Below are positions 1 through 8,893 of a stretch of DNA of 64,000 nt, piece by piece; within the stretch, counting starts at the first letter, position 1, and every line of letters starts with the position of its first letter. The DNA lies in the NCBI GenBank assembly GCA_947573795.1, contig CANPHE010000004.1, positions 1 to 64,000 of the forward strand, written 5' to 3'. The stretch comes from an uncultured Alistipes sp. GTDB lineage: Bacteria; Bacteroidota; Bacteroidia; Bacteroidales; Rikenellaceae. Both the position numbers and the translations under genes were made by a program. Under the pieces are notes generated by a model. That model was not told the origin of the DNA. It worked only from the letters and a program-made list of their open reading frames with translations, and ran no database searches.

Positions 1-52
1 CTCGACCTCATGATTATGAATCATGCGCTCTAACCAGCTGAGCTATCCCGCC
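1..52 (-). tRNA. tRNA-Met (CAT anticodon), 3' part cut off by the window edge
   Basis: Read on the minus strand from base 52, the sequence gives a 7-base acceptor arm GGCGGGA, then TA, a D-arm beginning GCTC, and an anticodon stem CATGA/TCATG enclosing the loop TTCATAA, so the anticodon is CAT. The T-arm and the 3' acceptor strand lie outside the window. The layout resembles Bacteroidota elongator tRNA-Met. A CAT anticodon could also be initiator Met or lysidine-modified Ile2, but the GGCGGGA acceptor and D-arm fit elongator Met best. Bases 53-375 hold no other supported gene. Confidence 0.85.
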
Positions 53-375
53 ATTCCATTTTAGCGAGTGCAAAGGTAATAGAAATTTCGGTCCCTGCAA
101 AATATTTTCACGAAAAAATCGAGCTTTTTAAATCGATTCGAGCTTGTGGCACTGGTTTTGAACCCGCTACCCCCAAATGCGGCTCCATACCTTCGACATA
201 CCGACGCTTTTCCGGCTCGTTCTTACAGAGGCTCGACCCGTTCCGGCCGAAGACCGGCCCGAAGACGAAGCTCGTGTCGAATACGCCCGCGCGAACCGCA
301 GCCTCCGAATCGGACAACCCCTTCGACAAACACCGTTCACCGAAAAATACGAATAAACGCAAAAACAATCGATTC

Positions 376-1062
376 ATGTCACTATCCGCAAACACCCGGA
401 CCAAAGTGTCCGACATTTTCGGCGTCCTGCGCGTCGTCGCCGGCGTCGTACTGCTGGCCGCCCTGTCGTGGGAGATCATCGCCGGCGACCACATCCACTT
501 TTCGCAGGCCTATCTGACGATCCAGCTGATCGTCTGCCTGATCTTCATCGGCGACTTTTTCATCCGTTGGTCGGTCGCCGAACACAAAGGCCGCTTTTTC
601 TGGCACAACCTCCTGTTCCTGCTCTTGTCGATCCCCTATCTCAACATCATCGTCTGGAGCGGCAAAACCCCGTCCCACGACTGGGGATTGGTCGTCAGTC
701 TGATTCCGCTGCTGAGGGCCTTTCTCGCCATGACCATCATCGTCCATTGGCTGGTCTCCGGAACCAAGATGCGCCGTCTGTTCGCCGCCTACCTCTTCAC
801 GGTGGTCGTTTTCACCTACATCTCCGGACTGGTGTTCTTCGACTACGAAGCGCTCGTGAATCCCAAACTCGACGGCTTCGGCAACGCACTCTGGTGGGCC
901 TGGATGAACGTCACGACCGTGGGTGCCGCCATATTTCCCGTAACGGCCATCGGCAAGATTTTCTGCGTACTGCTCCCTTCGCTGGGCATGATGTTCTTTC
1001 CGATCTTCACCACCTACGTTCTTCAGGAATTCGCACCGCAAAAAAAGTCCGACCAACAATAG
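376..1062 (+). CDS. voltage-gated-channel-like membrane protein with an atypical selectivity filter
   Basis: A 228-residue membrane protein laid out like a six-helix cation channel subunit. Hydrophobic segments fall near residues 14-36, 43-65, 76-95, 104-125, 136-155 and 195-215. A pore loop precedes the last helix. The loop aligns with the K+-channel pattern (ALWWAWMNVTTVG, then PVTAIGKI), but where a K+ channel has TVGYGD this one has TVGAAIFP (residues 181-188). It is therefore clearly of the ion-channel fold, while K+ selectivity is doubtful. The start at 376 (MSLSANTRTK) is preferred because the in-frame upstream extension from 274 is low-complexity and has no membrane character. The stop codon lies inside a hairpin terminator. 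Confidence 0.8.
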   Translation: MSLSANTRTKVSDIFGVLRVVAGVVLLAALSWEIIAGDHIHFSQAYLTIQLIVCLIFIGDFFIRWSVAEHKGRFFWHNLLFLLLSIPYLNIIVWSGKTPSHDWGLVVSLIPLLRAFLAMTIIVHWLVSGTKMRRLFAAYLFTVVVFTYISGLVFFDYEALVNPKLDGFGNALWWAWMNVTTVGAAIFPVTAIGKIFCVLLPSLGMMFFPIFTTYVLQEFAPQKKSDQQ

Positions 1063-1072
1063 GTCGGACTTT
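1044..1072 (+). terminator. hairpin overlapping the stop codon of the channel gene
   Basis: Eleven-base perfect stem AAAGTCCGACC / GGTCGGACTTT around a 7-base loop. The TAG stop (1060-1062) sits in the loop and first base of the right arm. An A-run precedes the left arm, so the hairpin could also work in the opposite direction. Confidence 0.65.
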
Positions 1073-1093
1073 CGAACCGCAAAGCGGGAAGTA

Positions 1094-1431
1094 CTGTCAA
1101 GATATATACAACCCTACACCTTTTCTGTTTCCTGCCAGTCGATTCGCTGAGGACGGTCGTATACTCGCGGGCACAGGCCGCCCCGCTAAAGCGGGGTTTT
1201 CGAGGGAAATAGCCGCACATTGTTCTTTCGTAAGTCATCTGTCCCCGGAGTTGACCTCCCCATTCATTGCCTTCGATACAAGGCGATCACAATCGAATGG
1301 ATTCGAATTGCCAAGCCGCAGCAGCAGAAGCGGCGCGCCGGAAGTCCCCTCCGAGGAGGGGACTTCCGGGTGCAAACCGCAAAGTGATCGGGCTTTGAAG
1401 TAGGTTTCGTGTAAAATTGTATATCGTTATC
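1094..1431 (-). repeat. TIR-flanked non-coding element, long form (copy A)
   Basis: 338-bp element filling most of the gap between the channel gene and mscL. The right end at 1409-1431 is GTGTAAAATTGTATATCGTT plus ATC. The left end at about 1094-1119 is its imperfect inverted copy. The interior holds a CCCGCTAAAGCGGG hairpin near 1180, a segment with the words TCTGTCCCCGG and GCAATTCGAA-like sequence, and a GTCCCCTCC/GGAGGGGAC hairpin at about 1343-1366. It matches copy C (54541-54877) in order and length, but in the opposite orientation. The right end stops 5 bases before the mscL stop codon. No ORF with coding character was seen. Confidence 0.75.
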
Positions 1432-1436
1432 TAACG

Positions 1437-1913
1437 TTATTTCTTCTGCTCGCGCAGCAAGTCGCGGATCTCGGTAAGCAACAGTTCCTCCTTCGAAGGT
1501 GCGGGAGGCGCCGGTGCCGGAGCGGGTTCCGCGGCTTTTTTCTTCATCAAACGATTCATCAGTTTGACCATCAGGAAGACGCAGAAAGCCAGAATCGTGA
1601 AATCGACGCACTGCTGGATGAAAGCTCCGTAGTTCCAGTAGATCGGTTCGACGGCATTCGGCTGTACGACGACATCGCTGCCGCCCGCCACGGTATGCAC
1701 CGCATGGGAGGTTACGTCGCGGACCTTCGAGATATCCAGCCGCAACTGCGAAAAGTCCGTATTGCCCAACAATGCGCCGATCGGCGGCATGAGAATGTCG
1801 TTGACCAGCGACGACACGATCTTGCCGAACGCCCCGCCGATAATCACACCGACGGCCATGTCCATCACGTTTCCTTTGAGCGCGAACTCTTTGAATTCTT
1901 TGAAAAAAGCCAT
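1437..1913 (-). CDS. mscL: large-conductance mechanosensitive channel MscL
   Basis: 158-residue inner-membrane channel that opens under membrane tension to release solutes during osmotic downshock. The N-terminus [23 protein letters not shown], the following [19 protein letters not shown] segment and the second helix after the periplasmic loop are characteristic. The C-terminus carries an Ala/Pro-rich stretch and then an acidic/basic helix ending LREQKK, making it slightly longer than the E. coli protein. The start at 1913 is chosen because it matches the conserved MscL N-terminus; upstream in-frame residues come from the promoter repeats. A repeat element begins 5 bases past the stop codon. 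Confidence 0.97.
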   Translation of the reverse strand: MAFFKEFKEFALKGNVMDMAVGVIIGGAFGKIVSSLVNDILMPPIGALLGNTDFSQLRLDISKVRDVTSHAVHTVAGGSDVVVQPNAVEPIYWNYGAFIQQCVDFTILAFCVFLMVKLMNRLMKKKAAEPAPAPAPPAPSKEELLLTEIRDLLREQKK

Positions 1914-1948
1914 ATACGTAAGGTTACTATTAAAGGTTACACACAGAA

Positions 1949-1980
1949 CAAAGATACGAATAAGCGAGGGCAAAAGCAAA
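1949..1980 (-). promoter_or_regulatory. mscL-proximal promoter (unit 1 of the array)
   Basis: On the minus strand: TTTG (1977-1980), 20 bases, TATCTTTG (1949-1956). This predicts transcription start near 1942 and a leader of about 30 bases before the mscL ATG at 1913. The -33 box lies in one arm of the unit's palindrome. Confidence 0.7.
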
Positions 1981-2170
1981 CTTGTTTGCATTTTGCCGAG
2001 CGAGAGTATCTAAGACGAAGTCAAAGATACGAATAAGCCGAGAGAAAAAAGCAAGCTCGCTTGCATTTTTCCGAGGCGCAGTATCTTCGGCAAAGCCAAA
2101 GATACGAATAAGCGAGGGTAAAAGCAAACTTGTTTGCATTTTGCCGAGCGAGAGTATGTTCGACAAAGCC
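1949..2170 (-). repeat. three tandem promoter-bearing repeats upstream of mscL
   Basis: Three head-to-tail units of 73-75 bp start at 1949, 2022 and 2097. Each contains CAAAGATACGAATAAG, an imperfect palindrome (GCAAAC/GTTTGC core extended by GGCAAAA/TTTTGCC in units 1 and 3) and a CCGAG...AGTAT end. Read on the minus strand, each ends with TATCTTTG, the Bacteroides -7 consensus. Units 1 and 3 have TTTG exactly 20 bases upstream; unit 2 has TTG at 22. The units therefore look like stacked promoters pointing at mscL. Confidence 0.85.
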
Positions 2171-2282
2171 CAAAAACAACGTTTTTGGTAAATATTCCAC
2201 CATTCATGCCGAACACCGGCATTCCGTTCCGAATTCTTCCGTATTTCGCATCCCGACCGCATCGCGATCCGCCCCCAAAAAA

Positions 2283-2307
2283 GGGAGCGGTCGCAATGAC
2301 CGCTCCC
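2283..2307 (-). terminator. Rho-independent terminator of the 2333-11961 operon
   Basis: Ten-base stem GGGAGCGGTC / GACCGCTCCC with a 5-base loop. On the minus strand it is followed by TTTTTTGGGG. It lies 26 bases past the stop codon of the DUF5689 gene, the last gene of the operon. Confidence 0.85.
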
Positions 2308-2332
2308 CCATCGATAGTCTCACGACATGCGA

Positions 2333-3514
2333 CTATTCGTCGTAATCGTCGTCGGTGAGTTTCGTGATCCAGGAATCGGAGCCCGCAGGAGCCAACGCCT
2401 CCGCCTCTTCAGCAGTCAGGAAATCATCCTTGTCGAACATGATATCCTCGAAACGATTGACCGAGCACTGGTAGGCACCGAAGCTGTAAGTCCACGACTT
2501 CGAATAAATGCCGAAAATCGCCAGCAAGTCGCCTCGGGCACCGTCCTTCACGATCGGCGCCTTTGCGAAACGCGAATAGCCGCTCGTGCGGACCGTGAAG
2601 ACACCGGCCGCCATCGTGCTCGAAGGCACGGCATCGCCGTAAGTGAAAAGCACCGAACCGTAATAGTTGCAGTGGATGTTCTTATCCGTACCCTCGCTCT
2701 TGAAAGTCTCGTTCACCGCCCACTTGTACCAATATTTGCTCTCCACGGGACGCAGGTCGGTGCACATCCACGAAGGATAGAGGTTCGAACCCACGGCACC
2801 GTAGCGGCACGCGACGTCGCGTATCAGCACCATACGGCCCAGGTAATCCTGGCCGGCCTGACCGAAGAAGCTTCCCTGGTTATCCTTCGTGATCTCCAGA
2901 ATCTCTTTGCCGAGACTGAGCTCCGTAGCCTCGCCGAGGAACACGCGGCGATTCACCTCCGACTGGTTCTCGATGTTCGAGTTGGCGTAGAACTTGTGCT
3001 CGCCCGCTTTGTTGTAGGAATCGGTCGGACCGCCGCCCAGCGAGAGCATCATACGGTAATTGCCGATGTAAAGCCCCGCGATCTTAACATAGACCCAATG
3101 GGTCGGAATCTTACCGGTCTCGCGGTCGAAATGCCCCATCGGATAGTCCACGCTGAGGTTCGAACCGAGTTTGAGCTCGATAGCGCCCGTCTCGTCGACC
3201 AGGTGGAGCGACTTATAGATATTGCCCTCCTCGTCGCTCGACTGAACCTTGCCCTTGATGTAATAGTTCGCATCCTCGGGAATCTGCGTATACTTCGTAT
3301 CTTTCCAACTGCTGTTCTCACCGGTGTTGGCCACGTCCCCATGCTCATCGATGAACATCTTCTTCACCTCGGCAATGGTCTTGAGCTCCATGCCGGCGAA
3401 ATCTTCGTCGGTGTACACCTTGGCGGGAGCCGGCGTATCGAAATCGTTGTAGCACCCCGCAACGGCCGCCATGACGGCCAATAAAGCGCTTATCCGAAAT
3501 AATTTTTTCATCAT
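2333..3514 (-). CDS. DUF5689-type surface lipoprotein
   Basis: 393 residues with a lipoprotein signal (MMKKLFRISALL, lipobox AVAGC, Cys21) followed by an acidic linker (YNDFDTPAPAK). The body matches the DUF5689 type: a domain beginning with a TIAEVKKMF helix, then an OB-like segment (YYIKGKVQSSDEEGNIYKSL, LHLVDETGAIEL), found in Bacteroidota lipoproteins encoded beside TonB receptors. It lies 12 bases downstream of the TonB-dependent receptor gene and is the last gene of its operon. By analogy with SusD-like partners it probably sits on the outer membrane and helps bind or deliver ligand to the receptor. That role is inferred from position. The OB-like fold would suit nucleic-acid or nucleotide binding. 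Confidence 0.8.
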   Translation of the reverse strand: MMKKLFRISALLAVMAAVAGCYNDFDTPAPAKVYTDEDFAGMELKTIAEVKKMFIDEHGDVANTGENSSWKDTKYTQIPEDANYYIKGKVQSSDEEGNIYKSLHLVDETGAIELKLGSNLSVDYPMGHFDRETGKIPTHWVYVKIAGLYIGNYRMMLSLGGGPTDSYNKAGEHKFYANSNIENQSEVNRRVFLGEATELSLGKEILEITKDNQGSFFGQAGQDYLGRMVLIRDVACRYGAVGSNLYPSWMCTDLRPVESKYWYKWAVNETFKSEGTDKNIHCNYYGSVLFTYGDAVPSSTMAAGVFTVRTSGYSRFAKAPIVKDGARGDLLAIFGIYSKSWTYSFGAYQCSVNRFEDIMFDKDDFLTAEEAEALAPAGSDSWITKLTDDDYDE

Positions 3515-3526
3515 CGTCGTATCGTA

Positions 3527-6361
3527 TTAGAAGCGGAAATATACATTGAGGTAATAGTTCGTGCCGAGCAGGTAGAAATACTTCGAATCGAACGGCGAAT
3601 AGTACTTCACAGGCGTATTGCTCTGGTTTACATAGCTCTGACGCGAAAGACGCATCTGCTCGTAACCGCCCGTGCGGATATCCTGATTGTTGAGCAGGTT
3701 CTTCACCTCCAGGCTGAATCCCAGCTGGTAGGTGCGGTGGATATACCACGTCTTACCGACGCTCGCATTGAGCGTATAAGCCGAATCGAACTTCTCCTGA
3801 CGGCGCAGGTCCATCAGCGCCTCCCACTTCACCGCCGGGTCGAGCTGCGTAGCATCGCCCGGACGCAGCACGGTGGCATAAGCCGAACTCGTACGGCGCG
3901 CAGGGTTCATCGAGAGGTAATTGCGGTCGTAGAAATTCCAGTCCACCGAAGCGAACCAGTTGTGCGGACCGCGGTAGTTCAGGCCCAGATTCAGGGCCGT
4001 CTGCGGAGCGCTCTCCACGCGCAGGTCCTTCCACAGCACCTTATCGCCGCGCAGCACCTCCTCGCTGTTATCGCGCGTCTGCGTAAAATCGGCATTCGAC
4101 GTATAGCGGTAATCGCCCAGGCTCAGGGCGCCGTTGAACGAGATACCGCCCCAGATCGGCACGTTGACGCCCACTTCGAGACCGTAGTAACGTTTGTCGA
4201 TACCGCTGATGGCGAAATTGGTGAAGGCGCTTCGCGTATCGTCGTAGTAGGAGATCACCTTCGACTGGTCGGCGATCGTCGTATAGTAACCCGAGATGCG
4301 GGCCGTGATCCACGGCAGGTTGATGTTATACGAAAGATCGGCGCCGAAAATCTTCTCCGAATCGAGTCCCGGAGTAGTGGTGTTGCGCGTACGCGCCGAA
4401 ACGAAGGCATCGCGGAACTGCGGCGGATTGACCATATAGGTCACGTTGGCCTGGAGCGCATGGGCTCCCGAGAAACGGTAGGCGAATTCGCCCTTGGCCT
4501 TATAGGTGAGGTAGTCGAGCGTCTCGGAGTTGCCGAGCGAATTGTCGGCGAACAAACCTTTCATCCAACGACCTTCGCGCCACATGGCCGTATAGCCCAC
4601 TTCGCCGCCCAAGGTCATCGAGAAACCGCCGAACGTCGCCTCGTACTGCGCCCACAACTGTGCCTGGCGCAGATGGGCGTAATAGTCGTAGTTGAACTTG
4701 TCGCCCTCCTTCACGTGACGGGCATCGCCGTGGGCCATGTAATACAGCAGGTCGTTCTGCGAAAGCACCGGATCGGTATTACCGTTGTCGCGCAGGGCGA
4801 ATTTGTCCACGTCGAGCCAGTAATCGGCACCCAGAAGGTCCTTCACCTGGTCGTAGTATTCCGTACGATTGACGCGCGCCGTAACACCGCCCCGCAGGAT
4901 CGACTGGTTGCGGAACGTGTGGGCGATATTGGCCGCGAAGTTGAAGTCGCGCTGGTCCGTATGGCGCTCCTCGATCATGTAGACACCCGTCTTACCCTGG
5001 GCGTTCTGACGGTAATTCGCCTCATACATGCCGTCGAAATCGATCAGGCTCTTGTTCGGATCGCCGATCCAGTCGCGCAGAGCCGCCATCGCTCCTGCCG
5101 TATAGGTTTCCTGACCGATCGGATCGGCCTCGATACCCGCAGCGGTCGAATACTTGCGATTGAGGTAGAAGCTCGGCAGGTTGCGGTAGTAATCCGGACG
5201 CGGGTCGCGGGCATCGTTCCACGTAAGCGCCGAATAGCCGTTCTTACCGAAGCGCAGCGAGGCGGCGGCCTGCAACTTGGTGCTCGACGAGATATCGAAA
5301 CCGTAGTTGAGCATCACGATCGGCTCGTGGTAATCGCGTACGCGCGTGTTGCGCAGTTTGCCGCACTGATAGCCGACATTGGGGTTGTAATAGTTGTTGC
5401 CCAGCAGATTGTAGGCCTCCTGCGTCGAAGCCTGCTGCGCACCGCGCTCGGTAGGAGCACCCAGCACGGTGAGGGCCAGGTTGTGACGGTCGCCGCCGAA
5501 ACGCTTCTCGACCGACGCGAAATAGCCGTAGGCGTTATAGTATACACCGTCGACATAGGAGTTGCCGCCCTGGCGCGTCGAAAACGAGAATCCGTACGAC
5601 CAACCGTTGTCCAGCAGACCCGAAGCATAGGAGACCATCGCCCGGAAACGATACATCGAGTTGCCGTTCACGACACTGGCGCGGAATCCCTTGCGCAGCT
5701 GCGAGGCACGGGCGTTGACGTTGGTCGTACCGCCCACCCCGTCGATACCGAATCCCGAGGACTTCAGTCCGGAGGTATTCTCCTGGTTACGCGTAGCGTC
5801 GTTCAGACCGCTCCACAGCGACCAGGGTCCGTAGCCCGTCATGGCATCGTTGAAACGGATACCGTTCAGGTAGATGCTTGAATACTGCGAGTCGTAACCG
5901 CGGACGTTGAAACGCATCTCGCTGAACTTGTACGAAGCGATGTTGTTGAAAACGTCTTTCGACGAGGAGAGCGACGACGGCAACGCCTGGGTATCGGTCG
6001 CCGTATCGGAGTCGAACTCCGAGAAAACCGAGTCGTCGATGACGTTCTGCACGTCGGGCGAGAGGACCACGGCATTGAGATTCTTGACCATGGTACCGAC
6101 GCGCACCGCGAAATCGAGCCGTTCGTACTCGGGAGCCTCGAATTTGAGGCGATAGTCGCCCTTGGGAAGTTGCCCGATGTCGAAATAGCCCTGGCTGTCG
6201 GTCATGACCGTAACGCCGAGCGGCTCGACGACCACCTTCACGTTGCCCAGCGCGGCACGCCCGTCGCGCGAAACGACGCGGCCCTTCACGCCGCCCTCCT
6301 GGGCATAAGCCGCAAGGGTGAAGCATGCGAGCAGAATAGCGAGTAAATTTCTGATCTTCAT
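3527..6361 (-). CDS. TonB-dependent outer-membrane receptor with carboxypeptidase-like N-terminal domain
   Basis: 944 residues. A signal peptide (MKIRNLLAILLACFTLAAYAQ) is followed by a carboxypeptidase-like regulatory domain at about 25-105 (GRVVSRDGRAALGNVKVVV, SQGYFDIGQLPKGDYRL) and a plug at about 110-240 (SEMRFNVRGYDSQYSSIYLNG). A long beta-barrel then ends with the terminal aromatic pattern YYLNVYFRF. The protein would import a substrate across the outer membrane using TonB energy. There is no SusD homologue next to it; a DUF5689 lipoprotein follows 12 bases downstream, and a secreted phosphodiesterase-type enzyme precedes it by 16 bases. The neighbours suggest a nucleic-acid breakdown product or another phosphoester as ligand, which is inference. 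Confidence 0.92.
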   Translation of the reverse strand: MKIRNLLAILLACFTLAAYAQEGGVKGRVVSRDGRAALGNVKVVVEPLGVTVMTDSQGYFDIGQLPKGDYRLKFEAPEYERLDFAVRVGTMVKNLNAVVLSPDVQNVIDDSVFSEFDSDTATDTQALPSSLSSSKDVFNNIASYKFSEMRFNVRGYDSQYSSIYLNGIRFNDAMTGYGPWSLWSGLNDATRNQENTSGLKSSGFGIDGVGGTTNVNARASQLRKGFRASVVNGNSMYRFRAMVSYASGLLDNGWSYGFSFSTRQGGNSYVDGVYYNAYGYFASVEKRFGGDRHNLALTVLGAPTERGAQQASTQEAYNLLGNNYYNPNVGYQCGKLRNTRVRDYHEPIVMLNYGFDISSSTKLQAAASLRFGKNGYSALTWNDARDPRPDYYRNLPSFYLNRKYSTAAGIEADPIGQETYTAGAMAALRDWIGDPNKSLIDFDGMYEANYRQNAQGKTGVYMIEERHTDQRDFNFAANIAHTFRNQSILRGGVTARVNRTEYYDQVKDLLGADYWLDVDKFALRDNGNTDPVLSQNDLLYYMAHGDARHVKEGDKFNYDYYAHLRQAQLWAQYEATFGGFSMTLGGEVGYTAMWREGRWMKGLFADNSLGNSETLDYLTYKAKGEFAYRFSGAHALQANVTYMVNPPQFRDAFVSARTRNTTTPGLDSEKIFGADLSYNINLPWITARISGYYTTIADQSKVISYYDDTRSAFTNFAISGIDKRYYGLEVGVNVPIWGGISFNGALSLGDYRYTSNADFTQTRDNSEEVLRGDKVLWKDLRVESAPQTALNLGLNYRGPHNWFASVDWNFYDRNYLSMNPARRTSSAYATVLRPGDATQLDPAVKWEALMDLRRQEKFDSAYTLNASVGKTWYIHRTYQLGFSLEVKNLLNNQDIRTGGYEQMRLSRQSYVNQSNTPVKYYSPFDSKYFYLLGTNYYLNVYFRF

Positions 6362-6377
6362 AGGAAATATTGTTGGG

Positions 6378-7409
6378 TTATTTGCCGATTTGAATGAATA
6401 CGGGGAAGTGGTCGCTGAAACCGTTCTGGAAGTTGTTGCCTACGAACGTACGCAGCGGATAGCCCTTGTACTGTCCCTCCTTCTGGAACAGATAGGGGGC
6501 GCGGAAAATGCTGCCGTAGAACTTCGACTTTCCGGAATGCTGCAACTTCAACGCTCCGGTCGACCCCGTAGCGAGGTTCTCCGAAACGACGATGTTGTCG
6601 AACAGATTCCACTGGTCGCGGTAGGCCAGCGTACCGATTCCAGCCTTCAGGATATTGATATAAGGGTTGTAGTAGTCGCCCGGCGCGAGTTTGCGGATAT
6701 CGGCCCGGGCTCCGAGCGTCTCGGTGATGCTCTTGTCGGTCGCATCGTCGTTGAAGTCGCCCATCATCACCACCTTCGTCGCGGGATTGATCGCCAACAC
6801 CGAGTCGGCGGCATGGCGCATGATCTCGGCGGCCCGCTCGCGCTTGGGGTCCGAAGCCTCCTTGCCGCCCAGGCGCGAAGGCCAGTGTGCGACCATGAAA
6901 TAGAAAGGTTCGCCCTCGATCGTGCCCCACATCGTCACGATATCGCGCGTGCGGAAATTCGGCAGGCTCTCCATCGTGAAGGGAATCGGATGGCTGCCTT
7001 CGAGTTTGAAGACATCGGGACGATAGTAGAACGCCACATCGACGCCGCGCGCATCGGGCGAATCGTAATGCACGATCCGGTAGTTCGCCGGGGCCAGCTT
7101 CGGTGTAGCTATGACATCTTCGAGCACCGTGCGGTTCTCGATCTCCGAAACACCGATCACCACGGGATAATCCTTGTCGATGGCCGCGATATCGAAGAGT
7201 ACGCGCGAGAGATTATTGATTTTCTTGGTATACTTGGCCGTATTCCACTTCTTGGGACCTTCGGGCGTGAACTCGGCGTCGTAGATTTCCGGATCGCGGA
7301 GCGTGTCGAAGAGGTTCTCGAAGTTGTAGAAAACCACCTTGTAGGGTTTCTGGGCGAAGCAAGCGACAATCATCGCCGCGAAAAGCCCGGTAAAAAGAAG
7401 TTTCTTCAT
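6378..7409 (-). CDS. secreted endonuclease/exonuclease/phosphatase-family enzyme
   Basis: 343 residues with a signal peptide (MKKLLFTGLFAAMIVACFAQ) and the full set of EEP-fold motifs: FYNFENLFDT near the N-terminus, GVSEIENR (metal-binding Glu), DARGVDVAFYYR, the catalytic His in VAHWPSR, MGDFNDD, and SDHFPV at the C-terminus. These metal-dependent phosphodiesterases cleave DNA, RNA or other phosphoesters. The signal peptide puts it outside the cytoplasm. In the same operon lie a NUC-family nuclease upstream and a TonB receptor 16 bases downstream, which supports a role in external nucleic-acid digestion. The exact substrate cannot be read from the sequence. Confidence 0.9.
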   Translation of the reverse strand: MKKLLFTGLFAAMIVACFAQKPYKVVFYNFENLFDTLRDPEIYDAEFTPEGPKKWNTAKYTKKINNLSRVLFDIAAIDKDYPVVIGVSEIENRTVLEDVIATPKLAPANYRIVHYDSPDARGVDVAFYYRPDVFKLEGSHPIPFTMESLPNFRTRDIVTMWGTIEGEPFYFMVAHWPSRLGGKEASDPKRERAAEIMRHAADSVLAINPATKVVMMGDFNDDATDKSITETLGARADIRKLAPGDYYNPYINILKAGIGTLAYRDQWNLFDNIVVSENLATGSTGALKLQHSGKSKFYGSIFRAPYLFQKEGQYKGYPLRTFVGNNFQNGFSDHFPVFIQIGK

Positions 7410-7595
7410 CGGTTCGTATAAAGTTTGGTGTTACCTATTGCTAAACTGCCTGTCAGTCTCTGCGGCCGACCTTACCGTCGAGGGCTTCCGATCGATTATT
7501 CTTATCGATCCCTGCCCATAGGTCGCCACGGTCAATCATGTCCTTTAATGGTTCCTCCCGGTCGGCTCCCCGAATCCCTGGCACCCCGGATAGAA

Positions 7596-8810
7596 TCAAT
7601 TGATACCCCAGGCCGACAATTCCTTTTGCGACTTCACCTGCTCGGCGATCGCATCGTCGAGCATCGGGAAAAACTTGTACCCGGTTTTCCGTTCGATATC
7701 GGCGACCGTCGTGATATACTCTTCCAGCCCGTTTTTGCTCGTCTTATCGTTCGCTGCCCAAAAGCCGATCGACATCAATTCCGAAGCATCCTCGATCTGG
7801 TCGATACGTTTGCCCGTGCGACCGCTGCGGGTGCGCAGCAACACCTTCCAGCAGTATTCGGGCATGGCGACCTTCGTACCGCTGCGGTCCGTACTCCAGC
7901 TTTGAACCCCGTAATTTCCCGTCACGATATAGAGCGTATCCCGACAGATATACGAGGTCGCGAGGTTCTCCATCGAGAGCCACGATCCGCCGTTGAAGTC
8001 GTAATCCTGCGGCATGATGTTGGAAGAATAGTAAGTCTGATCGTTCAGCAGGTCGTTGTAGGCGACATACCGATGATTGGACATGCACTGGTGGCCGCGT
8101 ATTCCGCCGCCCCGATAGGAACCCGACGAAAGATTGGCCTGGTAGCGGCTGTCGATCTCGGGGTCGTAGGCCCAGGGATTCGTCCGGGTGTAGGTTCCCT
8201 GGCGATAACAGGCGTGAAGGGGATAAGCGACCCACTCGGCGATACGCTTGGTCGTGTTGTAACGCATCGTAAAGTTACGGGCCGTCACCGTCGACGACAA
8301 AGGCGCATAATGGGTAATGTAGAGGCAATCGTCTTTCTCGAGATAGGCGGGAAGTTCAGCCCAGGCGCGATCCATCACCGCAGGAACCATGTAATCCTGC
8401 TGTTGCAGCGTCAGCGTGAAACGTTCGTTGCCGAGCGTCACGGCGATCGTCGCCGTACGCCCCTGCCCCGAAGTATTTTCGGCGAGATAGAGATAAACGA
8501 TTCCGGTCGTCGAAACGAGCGTTCCCTCGATCGTCGTCGCATGGGTATTGCGCGAGGTCCAACACCAATTGCCGCCGTCCACAACCGCAACGGTATAGGC
8601 CGTTCCGGCAGGACCTGCGAGTTCGATGCGGGGTTCATTGGCATAACCCGGCGCTTCGCACGTCTCCGCACCGGAGTCGCGGAAGATTGCCGAGAGATTC
8701 GTCGCAACGTCTTTCTCCGAAGAACCGCATCCGGGAAATAACGCGATTACGGCGATCGCGACCGACCACAGGGCCCATGTTCTGAATATACCGTTCATTC
8801 GGGTCATCAT
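7596..8810 (-). CDS. lipoprotein DNA/RNA non-specific endonuclease (NUC, beta-beta-alpha-metal family)
   Basis: About 404 residues. A lipoprotein signal (WALWSVAIAVIALFPGC) is followed by a BACON-like beta domain of roughly 100 residues (TAYTVAVVDGGNWCWTS, then TATIAVTLGNERFTLTLQQQ). The C-terminal nuclease domain shows GGIRGHQCMSNHR, matching the family DRGH motif with its catalytic His, and NIMPQDYDFNGGSWLSMEN, matching the N-x-x-P-Q...N-G-G-x-W...E metal-binding helix. The Asp of DRGH is replaced by Ile. The start at 8810 is one of several possible Mets (8837, 8810, 8807, 8798); only the signal peptide length changes. The gene lies between the BACON lipoprotein and the EEP enzyme. The 186-base gap after it (7410-7595) shows no clear promoter or terminator. 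Confidence 0.85.
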   Translation of the reverse strand: MMTRMNGIFRTWALWSVAIAVIALFPGCGSSEKDVATNLSAIFRDSGAETCEAPGYANEPRIELAGPAGTAYTVAVVDGGNWCWTSRNTHATTIEGTLVSTTGIVYLYLAENTSGQGRTATIAVTLGNERFTLTLQQQDYMVPAVMDRAWAELPAYLEKDDCLYITHYAPLSSTVTARNFTMRYNTTKRIAEWVAYPLHACYRQGTYTRTNPWAYDPEIDSRYQANLSSGSYRGGGIRGHQCMSNHRYVAYNDLLNDQTYYSSNIMPQDYDFNGGSWLSMENLATSYICRDTLYIVTGNYGVQSWSTDRSGTKVAMPEYCWKVLLRTRSGRTGKRIDQIEDASELMSIGFWAANDKTSKNGLEEYITTVADIERKTGYKFFPMLDDAIAEQVKSQKELSAWGIN

Positions 8811-8893
8811 GTGGGAATTAGTCAGAAAAACCGACAATCCTTCCCGACGAAAATATTCCGCCGGGAAGGGTTATCGGGAATTAAATGACACTT

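Noticed and set aside
2163..2175. A fourth unit of the mscL promoter array (CAAAGCCC)
   Set aside because: The match ends after CAAAG; there is no TATCTTTG on the minus strand and no following palindrome.
1930..2262. Short ORFs through the tandem repeats upstream of mscL
   Set aside because: Their sequence is dictated by the repeated promoter units and they occur in several frames equally.
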